DNA of 64,000 nucleotides from Hondaea fermentalgiana (Eukaryota; Sar; Bigyra; Thraustochytrida; Thraustochytriidae), in assembly GCA_014084085.1 (NCBI GenBank), contig NPFB01000009.1:289109-353108 (forward strand), given 5' to 3'. Both the position numbers and the translations under genes were made by a program. The notes under the pieces were generated by a model that searched no databases, was not told where the DNA came from, and worked only from the letters and a program-made list of their open reading frames with translations. Positions within the stretch are counted from its first letter, which is position 1. Every line of letters starts with the position of its first letter. Below, piece after piece: positions 11,601 through 18,895 of the stretch.

Positions 11601-12142
11601 ACCGTCATTTGCAGAATATTCTTATTGACGAGACCACTGCGGAGTTGGTTCATATTGACTTTGGTGTGCTCTTTGAGTTCGGCAAGACCTTGGCAACGCC
11701 CGAGCGCGTGCCCTTTCGTCTCACGCGAGACCTCGTGGACGGCATGCCGGCGAAGTCGACCGCGGGTACCTTTGAGAAAACATGTGAACGGACCATGGGG
11801 ATTTTGCGAGACAATCATGAACTTATTACGACAATTTCTGACGTTCTCGTGCACGACCCCATTTACAACTGGACGGTGCGCACCAAAAAAGGGCCGGAAG
11901 GCGAGGACGACGCAGATACGCGAGCCCTGGCTGCCGACGACGAGACGAGCGAGTCCCGGGCCAAGAGAAAGAACGAGGTTGCCGAGAACGTGCTTGCTCG
12001 TATTCGCGAGAAACTCCACGGGCGCGAGGACACGGGCGGCGAAAACCTAAACGTCAAGGGCCACGTGCGACGTCTCATCCAGCAGGCCCGGGATCCTGAG
12101 AATCTCGCGCACATGTTTCCTGGATGGGCCTCTTGGGTGTAG
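2672..12142 (+). CDS. ATM: ATM/Tel1 serine-threonine protein kinase (PIKK family)
   Basis: 3156 aa in one uninterrupted frame (human ATM is 3056). The C-terminal kinase is complete: Lys2798 before GTDDLRQDA, catalytic loop GDRHLQNIL with Asp2977 and Asn2982, and DFG at 2996-2998 in HIDFGVLFEFG. PERVPFRLTRDLVDGM follows, a signature shared with ATM rather than ATR, mTOR or DNA-PK. The last ~25 residues are the FATC domain, ending FPGWASWV as in ATM (FPGWKAWV). The FAT domain covers roughly 2030-2640, and the rest looks like helical repeats. ATM senses double-strand breaks with MRN and phosphorylates SQ/TQ sites in the nucleus. Oddities are a poly-Asp/acidic tract near residue 877 just after a basic Lys/Arg patch, and a second acidic patch near 1262. 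The ATG lies in a CATGGCGGC context. AATAAA occurs about 50 bp after the stop. Confidence 0.96.
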   Translation: MAAQAADGWVRLRGALAELKTKSIKALRSAFKSVQVVLDDEQCCEQVTARDARGAIAGHSAWAHTCEVILRALKDLLERSRSQSTAQTARDPLIVLKKAVVAASRGSGLRNPALVDEILSFCIDSLQNEDVYDELSGDLVQIVRGLLDSTHHHAVPAPLLKSALKLCISRLDEIYDTPPRTYEAIDPGAPLADLLYLFLRSARFDVTDKQQLDILAHVQLWLTPRSDSDSIAIDLLAKTTQVVLDVVSAFISARGRAFFPALAANVDTVPSFVARSVHTLSPTSPLRVSALRCLHAQLTLVADRAASWGADAANPFGSKSKGSLLDKSAKIAKDLFGAAESSTSNSPSKKMQEIVSAYNPDYDNAGLQAHLHLAVDLIFWFGNTDNQIHDLPSLDRIITFLASSAIGPRHLEFETIAWLQILAVYLSRHPLDASRAQSILRVLHHRLSNVAMASEEPKWILRCCEQLAQNLRAACHDHLQWAPLWRTLVTRTLKQLPRTNRDDGLRLTVILLTNDLVNATTAGGAIEPVCHVCELSLDRNLAIETGNNESLFAEPSVATLHALAALFRCASLPGPQDKQFRVVVLEWVIKVMNNLKKRPAPQNVLDALAVLLVALTCRTNSPWVPYPVLPRTCLGPTPQSDPAPVSVSQITSMITHDAEVACQTLLADEISKRAGDIGEKIQSPESNERDVRYASQLAFIIGKLSQQDQSSRIGIEALVASRTLLPSLLRAFGKSSRTLSSREQRITAAALAANPALVSLDRSKRPHFTSGIFDNDGAGEAIASISRTLAVIQKSHQVLMESQAPPEKIAPLSSSGDATGARASKRQRLDANGNGSATSLSQTSQQSDGSASALRRLPFAKPPSKKPRATFSRPNADSDDDDDDDDDDDFADDFDDEFAASKPKTPMKRGLSGSSSFSSSVAEVGAADLAESDTEIHLFEDSGASDAVVNVVPDETDTISGERIEVKEVLELTRNLLCILFALHSTPDARLRLFESFLLNSNGVEKTSQIPNRDFVVICIQVLNASLEDIAQLAYCNKLGDLLDSWNEQACPKGLRIIVAAADVFKSEMEILLAISRALTSFTSLLAKLDASIVRSSWCQDTTAVVQKAWFMDEELGSAFILKCDQVEYNFSIRACQEGSRDSCHPMPEEIQLNICDTIVHLAELWLAQECKRGKKAATYLIFNACRDTASFNLRVRATECAAPLLGRLKRKSPLNVLTRFILVFPAKSETLRGLRASLTMVDEGAVPGSDENEQWLVDDDGDEDEEEPAARSVMALDPDVMVRARGERTGRRVYFKCIQRSYEHLWADEMVFVNWSLLAVLACSSPVLLRPVIFRLVIFAAANTGDKSATGHRTECLELRRCLLQKLMRRISLAHACPHMFLAHSDFLLMNWVRYAQWAATDPLHRFPCFLFDDIDKKKAGNFHLVAIPRVYVGLLLYRGIEAGQDLSDRIKKMYCLDGPMNQVSTVMEELRWEIFGYLGVLPGAALWKAFERKWNFTRDRATYSIPNQTRALRYALDTITMPGGAFGPFRNLCAGDIVEFSNRGFGRSFLQGQANVTELVVHLNARVQLSMGDTLPTLLVMLDWFKSAEVFADQPLALAASLDLVLFVLRRARANEDCNSPEEADSSLLDDGLICLSTLTEAGMAAKTCESTMARHVLAVLATLRDLRLACHDSHEQRKRRLDKLLKHWTEDLVAKVPSVHMVLRLRPGARVTMTPLQREEHEDTSKLACLVDAFKKDAGLLLLLHMNPVVYTPACLLALQGIDAYVEDTERMLKDPMLGPATLILGSLLHEDVPIQVREKAAECLGAVGCIDKSVTDLFRVGVERKGQSMARHDGVHELVSHLVCAVRSPDVPISAAALQALRCLGNGGELNDVDAKAELDGNSLKRFTELSSAYRDIRLEEQLHLDSHLATVLTRRTVDRLFADFPQEKHLSSSNAFQVHGCLWTAFASPFDAWVRRLAFAMCNNRWASHTEPLQYCRELAAVDARFAQLVLPRVVSKIVESGDSEIIGELAKVFGECLETLGNLRAASASVDKLRVILDCLTFSRRRFVQDGLGQKQALRDPLAARLDPIVIARAALRCELPSLALLYLEHFADSKECSPTLRADLMFESYEKLGSVEDLDGVGFSDALTKLHFAKRNWLTALVGADGALARGNGQGQGSLGVHGSSLAWGREWDSSSTFNSDTSAQALPTQASHFDESVRGEREILAGALRSLGLFHLLDMVNPNPAESEWRMSRSRASLDRTVDWKSLDVVFSEALRAMRSRSTAQLSRVLKHGSREATQRMAASMQSGECSRGIYESLQALQQIRELGQAYRCAEKNDLDETIAMWDRQLARFRRLRFEHGEPLMALRTSVLVANKADTELHVVAASSFARKQNKPEVARNMLLMHGDRAANSAEFAMERACVMWDLGEAVAALDVCRQVISTEQKRKPCPILVISKVMLQGSRWNADLSLAPSAEIRSGFEAAATLAKRAKSEEQEAACRSALARYLDLLYRTLHARVESPEWARKAASQTKLEDQLKKAREELCASGKSDKTDLKRLVAQLVKVVEPANERRREEKLVLTYRQQLAEQLRQAIVLSAETPLSFVFRLLGLWFDHLGDEAVAKEAMQVPTSCLLPLSYQIASRVGFDDSLNEFLVKLAREQPYDTYPHIFALAKGDYIPNAQRLRKFATRDQAKLSAAKIIAERVKHNFPEVQALDCLLSALTELAYHSGPSSRKYQERTRDQRTTECAKFVHYFAAYQKSGNPVPLLGPHEVVEDIEETFRITDSGINAPKIVTLKMASGVKRRILLKGTDDLRQDAVVEQLFGLVQHLLREARLSIRTYKVVPLTPVAGLIEWVENTLPLASYLVSTQTRSAGEDTSAHHRYAERHDWSHLLCMRRMIDAHSGARAAKSRGGQTSSGSSRRSSRSDSTQLSVQGAYANVCAHFRPVMRYFFLEKFPSPPEWYLRRREYTQSVAVNSMVGHIFGVGDRHLQNILIDETTAELVHIDFGVLFEFGKTLATPERVPFRLTRDLVDGMPAKSTAGTFEKTCERTMGILRDNHELITTISDVLVHDPIYNWTVRTKKGPEGEDDADTRALAADDETSESRAKRKNEVAENVLARIREKLHGREDTGGENLNVKGHVRRLIQQARDPENLAHMFPGWASWV

Positions 12143-12308
12143 AATTACTCTGCAAAATTTATGCGCGCGTCCAAGGGCACCACCCTACCTAAATAAAAAA
12201 AGTCCAGCTATCGCCAGCTAGCCTGATTTTCACTTTTACGAATTCTGCCAAGCTCTTGCGTTTTGTTTTTCTCTCCGTCGACGTGACGGTTCTACACCGC
12301 CCGCCACA

Positions 12309-12416
12309 AGCTCGAATTCAAGCTCAAGCTCCAAGCTCAAGCTCAAGAGTCAAGCCCAGGCTCAAGATTCAGGTTCAAGCTCAAGAGTCAAGAGTCAAGC
12401 TCATGCTCAAGCTCGA
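12309..12416. repeat. AAGCTC/AAGAGTC degenerate hexamer repeat
   Basis: Repeated CAAGCTC, CAAGAGTC and CAGGCTC units run for about 100 bp. They end just before a C14 homopolymer (12471-12484) and the gap. Confidence 0.8.
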
Positions 12417-12484
12417 ATGGCTGCAGCGCGAAAAGCGGTGAGAGGTCGCCGCAGGGCGCATACTTGCGCACCCCCCCCCCCCCC

Positions 12485-12584
12485 NNNNNNNNNNNNNNNN
12501 NNNNNNNNNNNNNNNNNNNNNNNNNNNNNNNNNNNNNNNNNNNNNNNNNNNNNNNNNNNNNNNNNNNNNNNNNNNNNNNNNNNN
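12485..12584. other. Assembly gap (100 N)
   Basis: Exactly 100 N follow a run of 14 C, so this is a default-size scaffold gap of unknown true length, probably caused by the homopolymer. Confidence 0.98.
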
Positions 12585-13146
12585 CCGCGCCGTGCTCCTC
12601 GCCATGGTCGCTGCCGCCGCTCCGCTCGGCCTGCCCTGCCTCTCTTCTTCCAGGCCGGCGCGTGCGGCGCGCGCCGCGCCTTCTCCGTCCGCGCCGACAA
12701 AGAGAAGGTCGCGCCTGCGCGCCCGCCCGGCGCCTTCGAGGTATGCGGACGGACCGCCCAGCGCGTGCAGCAGCGGCAGCGGCAGCGGAGGCCGAGCAGC
12801 GGGGGCTTGGAGGATGATGGTGATGGTGGTGGAGAGGGTGAAGTGCTAGATTGCTTGCTTGCATGTGTGCCGGTTCGTTCGCCATTCACGGTTCAAGGGC
12901 AGCTTGTGATCACAGAAGTTGCTGTTGACGATAGTCCTAGCCGAGGCCTACTCGGCGGCGATTTGGGGCGACGAGCAGCAAACTCGCAACAACACGACGC
13001 AAGACGCCACAAGACGAGAGGAGACGACGCTTCGGAGCAACGAACCGCGCGTCGAGGCGTGCGTGGACGGCAAGCAGGCGGTTGATCGGCTGGGTGGCTG
13101 ACTGCGGCGTTGCCTGTGCTCGCGTGGTCCGGGCGCCTTGTCGGCC

Positions 13147-14103
13147 ATGGTCCGCATTGGAGGTATCGTGCTGGGCGTGGCGCAGTCCGAGGAGCTCGTC
13201 GTGGCTGCGAGCTCCTTTGACGCGTCCCTGCGCGCGTGGAGCAGAGATGGAGCCCTTGCGTTCGAGATGAAGACGCCCAATAATCAGTGGGCACTGACGG
13301 TGGCCGTGCAGGGCAATCTTGCCGCCATGGGGACCTTTGGCGGTGGCCTCTTTGTCGTGGACCTCCAGTCTCATACCGAGCTCCAACATTTCGAAGGCCA
13401 TACTGACGATGTCATGAGTCTCGTCCTCGACGGAGACACAATCTTGTCTGGCTCCGATGACAAGACCATTCGTATCTGGGACAAGGCGAGCGGCGAGTGC
13501 CTTCAGACGATTCACGCTGGAGCGGCGGTCAATGGGCTTGCCACGCAGGACGACTTGATCGTCGCTGGCTTGGACGACAAAACCGTACGCGTTTTCGACC
13601 GCACCAGTGGCGAGGAGCTTCACGTCCTCACAGATGCCACAGGCGAGATCAACTCGGTGGCAATGAATGCGCAGTATATGGTGAGCGGGGCCGAGGATAC
13701 CAAGCTTAGAGTCTACGCTGTGCCATCTTTCGAGCTCGTCAATGTCCTTGAAGGACACACCGAGCTGGTTCGATCTGTCGCGCTCCAGGGAGACTACATT
13801 GTGAGTGGGTCTTTCGACAAAACGGCAATCGTTTGGGACGCACACAGCGGTGCTAAACTGCATGTGCTAAAGGGACATTCGAACATGGTGTGGTCAGTGT
13901 CTCTCCAAGGATCGGAAGTTGTCACTGGATCTTCAGACAACAGTGTGCGGGTATGGGACGCACAGTCAGGAGCCTCGAAGCTCGTGCTGAATGGTACTGA
14001 GGCAGTTTCGGGCGCGCTCGCAGAGGCGGTTGCCGCACAGAAGCGCGAATCCTTGCCAAGGCGTCTGAGCCGACGCATCTCGAGTGCCCTTGGACGCCGA
14101 TAG
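13147..14103 (+). CDS. WD40-repeat beta-propeller protein
   Basis: 318 aa from the first ATG (CCATGG context). Seven blades can be counted from their closing strands: SLRAW, LFVVDL, TIRIWD, TVRVFD, KLRVYA, TAIVWD and SVRVWD. Several are preceded by GH and GSDD/GSFD turns typical of WD repeats (for example FEGHTDD and LKGHSNM). That makes a single complete seven-bladed propeller with almost no N-terminal extension. A short basic Arg/Ser tail (RRLSRRISSALGRR) ends the protein and might bind membranes or RNA. No extra domain such as an F-box or LisH is present, so the partner is unknown; such small propellers are usually adaptor subunits. The many long frames on the opposite strand are codon-bias shadows. 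Confidence 0.87.
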   Translation: MVRIGGIVLGVAQSEELVVAASSFDASLRAWSRDGALAFEMKTPNNQWALTVAVQGNLAAMGTFGGGLFVVDLQSHTELQHFEGHTDDVMSLVLDGDTILSGSDDKTIRIWDKASGECLQTIHAGAAVNGLATQDDLIVAGLDDKTVRVFDRTSGEELHVLTDATGEINSVAMNAQYMVSGAEDTKLRVYAVPSFELVNVLEGHTELVRSVALQGDYIVSGSFDKTAIVWDAHSGAKLHVLKGHSNMVWSVSLQGSEVVTGSSDNSVRVWDAQSGASKLVLNGTEAVSGALAEAVAAQKRESLPRRLSRRISSALGRR

Positions 14104-14502
14104 TCTTTCAAACCACCGCTTCCTATCGCAAAAGTTGTAGATTTGCCATTGCGCTCAAGGTGACACCTGGTTAGCATGGTCTTTCGCGATCGTGCCAGTG
14201 TCGGCAGCTCTCGGCTCGGTAAAGAATCCTCTGGAGCACTACACTTTTCCCGCGGACTTTCTTCTCGAACCTTTACAGAATTCACGGCATACAATTGCAC
14301 TACAAGTGGCCATACATGCGCTGTGTTTCGATCTGCACATGGTCGCAAGAGAAGAGGTTAATGCTTCTCTTGTTATGATTGGCGTGCAACACGTTTTTTT
14401 GTTTTATGTCCGAGCTCTGCAAGACTACACTATTAAAATTGTCGCGCGCGACACCAAACAGCACCCTACGATCCGCCGATGTCGTTGACCATAGACTAAG
14501 AG

Positions 14503-14580
14503 AGATTATTATCTTTCCGACATCGCCCAAAGTCTCCAAAAAGATTATTTTCTTTCCTACATCGCCCAAATTCTCAAAAA
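14503..14580. repeat. Two-copy 39-bp tandem repeat
   Basis: Copy 1 is 14503-14541 and copy 2 is 14542-14580. By eye they agree at 35 of 39 positions, sharing cores AGATTATT and ACATCGCCCAAA. The period is 13 codons, so frames on both strands stay open through it. Confidence 0.9.
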
Positions 14581-14852
14581 AGGTTTACGTGAGAGCACCT
14601 CGTTCTGCTCAGCAGGTAAGAGACTACAGGCACCCCCTTCACGCGCGCTCTTCACCAGCAAGCCGACCTTAAAGCAACCGTGCGGGAGAATAGTTCCTGT
14701 TTCCCTCACGTGCTATATCATAGCATGGGCCGCATTGAAGGCTGCGTGCTCGACCTTGAGCAAAAGCTGCTTGCGTCGATGACAACCACTCGTTGCGCGC
14801 ATGGAGCAAGGACAAAAGCATTGTTTGGAAGACGAAGACATCAAACAGGCAA

Positions 14853-15447
14853 TCACACTGGCCGTACGAAACGAGGTAGCCGTCGTGGGGACTGCTGGCA
14901 GTAGGCGGATGGCCAGCGCCTTGCAAACACCAGCTCGTATGCTTTGACCATCGTTTCGGAAGATAATTTGCCGGTATCGTTTTTAATCTGTGCCTCCGGC
15001 AATTCCTCAACGAGGAACATGGCTGATTCGCCACTGGGTTCCAGGATCGAAGCAAGGCAAATGGGACCGGGGAACTGGCTCACTGCCCGAATTCTTTTAA
15101 GATTGCCCTGCAGGTTGGCGTGGGTGACGTAGTTGTCAGGGACAACCAAAAGCGCCTCCGTTAAACCGTAGGTTGTGCAAACACTCCAAAAGAATTTTTC
15201 TTGTTGCTCTCGGATTCATAGTATTTTTACAAAAAAAAAATGAATGTTATTTTTGGAAATTTAAAAATTGTGCATTCTCTGAACGTGTATAGACGAGACC
15301 GCAAGCAACTGGAGAATGCAAGACTTGATTCTCATCGCGTCTAAACAAAGTTGCGACGATACCGAGGCCAAGGCCTCCAGCAGTTTTTCTTCTTGAAAGT
15401 GAACAATCGATCTCTTTGCGGCCTACCAGTTCACGATTAAAGAGCAT
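14853..15447 (-). pseudogene. Possible decayed or spliced gene fragment of unknown family
   Basis: Two minus-strand frames lie end to end. The upstream one (15447-15247) begins with ATG and reads 66 aa, including AGGLGLGIVATLFRRDENQV, before a stop. About 30 bp further on, past a poly-T stretch, a second frame (15215-14853, 120 aa) has no ATG near its start. Its composition nonetheless looks like real protein: VVPDNYVTHANLQGNL, PGPICLASILEPSGESAMF, LVEELPEAQI. Together they look like one gene broken by a frameshift and stop, or two exons whose borders I cannot place. I do not recognise the family. The downstream end becomes basic and compositionally poor. The alternative is chance open frames. 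Confidence 0.35.
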
Positions 15448-15615
15448 GAATAAGGCAACAAGCTTGGGTTACTTTACTTTAGTCACGCCATAAATCTAAA
15501 CATCATCAAACGCTCTCAGGTATCGATCGCTTCATCGTGCTCAAGTTGAAGTGAACTGAAGCTCTCGAAAATTGGCGAGCTATGCTTGGCCAAAGTCTGT
15601 GGAGATCAAAGCGGA

Positions 15616-16446
15616 TCATCTTTCGGCACTAGATGTTCGCGCTTCAATGACGTCTTGAAAAGTACAAAGAACACGCTCGGAGTCCTCCTTGTTTTCCTCT
15701 GCCCAGGCGCGACGTTCCTGAAGCGGAGTGTCATCTCCGAGCACGAGGCGAGCTGTGGCGTCCGTACCATGAAGAGAATACATGTGCTGCAACCGTGAAT
15801 TCGCAATATGATCGAGAATACTTTCCACGACCTCGAGATGCACGGCCGGCGGAGCAGTCGCCAAACTTGGTACATGCACAAAGAGAACATGAGGCCCATG
15901 GCGCGCTAAACTCGAATAGTACACATAATTACAAACAAATCGGCCCGGGTCGTCAGTAACATTCACTCGTGCCTTAATCCCCACGGATGATCGCACGTCG
16001 CTGCAGAGTGCGTCAAGGTCGAATCCGCAAGAGAGGTTCGGCGCGCCATCAGGAATAATTTTGGCGTGTGATGGGCTTTCGCCACGTTCATCGGGCACGC
16101 GAAAATCGGCCTCATTGTAAGCCTTGTGCTCGAGGCGAAAGGTTTTCGACGACGAATAGACACCAAGATGGACCCAAATAGCATCAGCTGGCAAGACGTC
16201 ACGCGCTGCGAGACTTGCGTCAAGCTCGTCAAGTCCTTGACGAACGCCAACCATGCTCGTTTCCAGCACGCGTGTCAATAGCTCTGGCCTTCGTTGCTGC
16301 AGTTCCGCCACGAGTTGCGTCGTTGGGTTTTCTGGCACGCCGGCAAACTTGCCAAAGCCCGTCAGGACAAGTGTCGCTGGCGTGGACCCCGGCTTCTCAG
16401 CACGACGACCGCTCCCATCGGCCCCACGTAAAAGGTTGCTGCTCAT
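15616..16446 (-). CDS. PGPEP1: Pyroglutamyl-peptidase I (cysteine peptidase family C15)
   Basis: 276 aa. This cytosolic exopeptidase removes N-terminal pyroglutamate from peptides. The N-terminal family motif appears as VLTGFGKF near residue 28, followed by NPTTQLV. The catalytic triad is present: Glu106 in FRLEHKAYN, Cys172 in RFVCNYVYY and His191 in LFVHVPSLA. The 19-residue Cys-His spacing equals that of the human enzyme (Cys149/His168). The protein is about 65 residues longer than human PGPEP1 (209 aa), from a ~22-residue Ser/Gly/Arg leader and a C-terminal extension after the last conserved strand. No targeting signal is evident. The gene converges on the WD40 gene across 1.5 kb of spacer. 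Confidence 0.94.
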   Translation of the reverse strand: MSSNLLRGADGSGRRAEKPGSTPATLVLTGFGKFAGVPENPTTQLVAELQQRRPELLTRVLETSMVGVRQGLDELDASLAARDVLPADAIWVHLGVYSSSKTFRLEHKAYNEADFRVPDERGESPSHAKIIPDGAPNLSCGFDLDALCSDVRSSVGIKARVNVTDDPGRFVCNYVYYSSLARHGPHVLFVHVPSLATAPPAVHLEVVESILDHIANSRLQHMYSLHGTDATARLVLGDDTPLQERRAWAEENKEDSERVLCTFQDVIEARTSSAER

Positions 16447-18528
16447 CGATCGGCTTACCTCTGTTTTCGCTGCCTTCTACTTTTCCTGCACTGCCGCGCT
16501 CGCGGCAGCTTCGCTCACACCCCGTTCTTGCAGAGGTCCACGCAGACCCACGCAGCCCCCCTCGTTCTTGCGTTCGTGGTCTGAAAACCCGCGAAGCTCA
16601 CGATCACAGCCTGAGAGAAATAGGCCAAGCACCCTTGCTAGGCCATGACGTCTTGCAAGAATGATCGTGAAAATCTCGCCATAAATCGCTCTCGAGAGTA
16701 CTTACTCGATCAGGACAGTCATCATGGGAAAGATTGAGAGACAGACAGATCATTGCATAGTTAGCCTTGAGAGCTCAAGAGCAAGAAGCGCAGACGCTGG
16801 ATAAGTGAGGTGAAGTTCACGATCATGGTGGCGAGTCTCTACTTCGACAAGTGCAAAACATTGAACATCAAAAGAGCACGACAATTTCAAATGCGTAGAA
16901 CTCGCCCTCGGTCTTTCAGAGTCTCGCTGTATTTTCGAAATGCACACCTGTACCCGAGGGAGGGAGACTAGCCCAAGAAGCACATCGCTTCACGGGAAAA
17001 TACTCTCTCCGCCAATGTAGACGCTGCGAGAATACTTTCTTCTTTTATGGGTCTAACGTTCGTTCTTCACGTAAAAGATAGGTTCGTGTGCTAATTTGGA
17101 CATGATTCGATTGTGATCGGGTTCTCACGCATGTTGAAGCCGTGCCGCGCCCGGGCCCGCGGGGTAGCAAAAATGGATGTAACGGATCATTTTTTTCCCT
17201 AAAGAAAATAAATGTAAGTCACCACCCACTACTATTGTTATGCTACTAGACGTATACCGGATTTTTTAGCCTTACATAGTTTACCTTTTCGCCTTAAAAT
17301 TAAACGATTCTGGAACTCGCCGAACGGACCTCCGGCGAAGGAGTGATGCTTGCTGAAAGAATTGACGTTCACGATGGACAAGTCTGCGTACTAGTGCACT
17401 GATGGCAGCTTCGAGATCTCTCTGTCCGTCGCCCTTGGTTTTCCAGGCTGCGCAACAAAGAATACAACTGGCGCGGCCGTGGCCAAAGTATTCGCCGTTC
17501 TCGACGCTCCTCCCTCTGTCTGTAAAAGGTAAAAGAATCCTTGACCTGGGCGGTATGCATCCTTGCGCTGTGCCAGGCTGTGGTGCAATATACACATGCG
17601 CTCCGTTTCTTTGTACTTTGCGGCGGCAAGATCGTGCATATCGACCACGAATGTCTTCCTGGGTTGTTCCTCGATTCCTTCCTTTCCTCCTCTTTTATAT
17701 TTGTACACCTTCCTTCCTTCGTCTCATTCTCTCTCACTCGCCTGATGGTCTGTGCCGACGCGCTAGCAGGCTTCCGGATACATTCGAAAGTTTGTGTGTA
17801 GAGAGTTAGAATCGATGCTGCTGCCTCCGCTGCCGCACGTCATCAGCTGCAGCTGCCGCTGCTTCCCAAGCTCGCAACGTAATCTCGGCGCCCCACCCCA
17901 GTCTAGCACCTTCTTCCTTTCCAGTGCCCCGCCGCCGTGCTTTGCAGAAAAAAGAAAGCAGCGCTTCACCTTCGTCGGCGTTCTTGGCGGGGCGCGAGCG
18001 TGGTGGTGAGAGAGAGAGAAACGTGGAGACAGCTTAGCTCGGCCTTCGCAGGCTGTTCGCGAGCGCGCAAACTCAAAGATAATTCCCGCGAAAGGAATGA
18101 AGGTGGTTGACCGACAGTGAGCAAGTGAGGGAACTTTCGACACTAGCCTATAGCTAAAGAAGAAAAAGAAGTCCGCAAAGAAACGAAAGAAACGCGGAAG
18201 AGGAAAAAAAGAAAGAGCCGCGCAGCACCGGCACCGAAAACGCAAAACCCCAAATCCGAGAGCGCGCCGCGGCGAGAGCGTCACGCCGCTCGCACGAGGC
18301 GCGGAGCAGCAGCCGCGGCAAAGGCCAGGAAAGGCCCAGGCGAAGGCAGAAAGGCGCCGGAAGGCGGGCGGACCTCGGTCGCGAGCGCAGAGGGTCCAGC
18401 TCGGCGCGGTCCGGGCGCAGCGAGAGCGCGCGTCTTTCCTGTCTTTCAGGCTTTCTTGATTCCGCGCGCACCTGAGAGCGCTCGCGCGAGGCGAGGCGAG
18501 GCGACGAGACGCGGCGCGCGCGCGCGCG
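16447..18528. other. Divergent intergenic region, peptidase / cyclic-nucleotide kinase
   Basis: About 2.1 kb lies between two divergently transcribed genes. The left two thirds are AT-richer and unstructured. A purine-rich AAGAAAAAGAAG-type stretch occurs at about 18155-18215, and the last 300 bp before the kinase ATG are very G+C-rich with a GCGCGC run. Frames of 100-135 codons on both strands (17281-17809) have no recognisable protein character. No RNA gene was seen. Confidence 0.6.
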
Positions 18529-18851
18529 ATGGCGGCGCCGGGCGGGGCTGAGGCCGAGGCGCTGCGCGCGGAGCTGCGCGCCCTGACGGTGGAGGACGAC
18601 GCGCGCGTGGACCTGCGCGAGAGCGAGGTCGAGGCGTGTCTGCGCGCGCTCGAGCGCGTGCACCAGGACGAGGTCGAGCACGAGGAGAAGGCCAGCGGCA
18701 CGTGCAGGGGCGAGGTCTTCGCGCAGGGCGACCGCGGGGACGCGGCGTTCTTCCTTACGAGCGGCAGCGTGCGTCTGCGCCGGATTCGCATGGCGCGACA
18801 ACCTTCGCTGGTCTTGGACGAGGACATCCAAGACGGAGACGAAGGCGAGAA

Positions 18852-18895
<44 letters not shown>

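Larger units (their letters stand above)
12143..13146. other. Intergenic spacer between ATM and WD40 gene
   Basis: It starts with the ATM 3' region (AAATAAAAAAAG near 12190). Next come an AAGCTC-type repeat, a C14 run, a 100-N gap and GC-rich low-complexity sequence. No open frame here looks like a protein. A gene or exon hidden in the gap cannot be excluded. Confidence 0.7.
14104..15615. other. AT-richer intergenic region with duplicated and decayed sequence
   Basis: It lies between the WD40 stop and the pyroglutamyl peptidase stop (convergent genes). It holds a 39-bp tandem duplication, a consensus 5' splice-donor-like AGGTAAGAG at about 14613, and two protein-like open frames on the minus strand (separate entry). 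It also contains an 88-codon plus-strand frame (14406-14672) and a 48-codon one (14801-14947). None of these has clear family support. Confidence 0.6.

Noticed and set aside
12937..13863. 308-codon minus-strand frame over the WD40 gene
   Set aside because: Antisense to clear WD repeats; its apparent order mirrors the repeat unit on the other strand.
14605..14622. tRNA A-box-like CTGCTCAGCAGGTAAGAG
   Set aside because: No B-box (GGTTCRANNCC) at the expected distance and no cloverleaf arms.
17281..17809. Overlapping 100-135-codon frames on both strands
   Set aside because: Neither strand shows conserved-looking sequence or a consistent frame.
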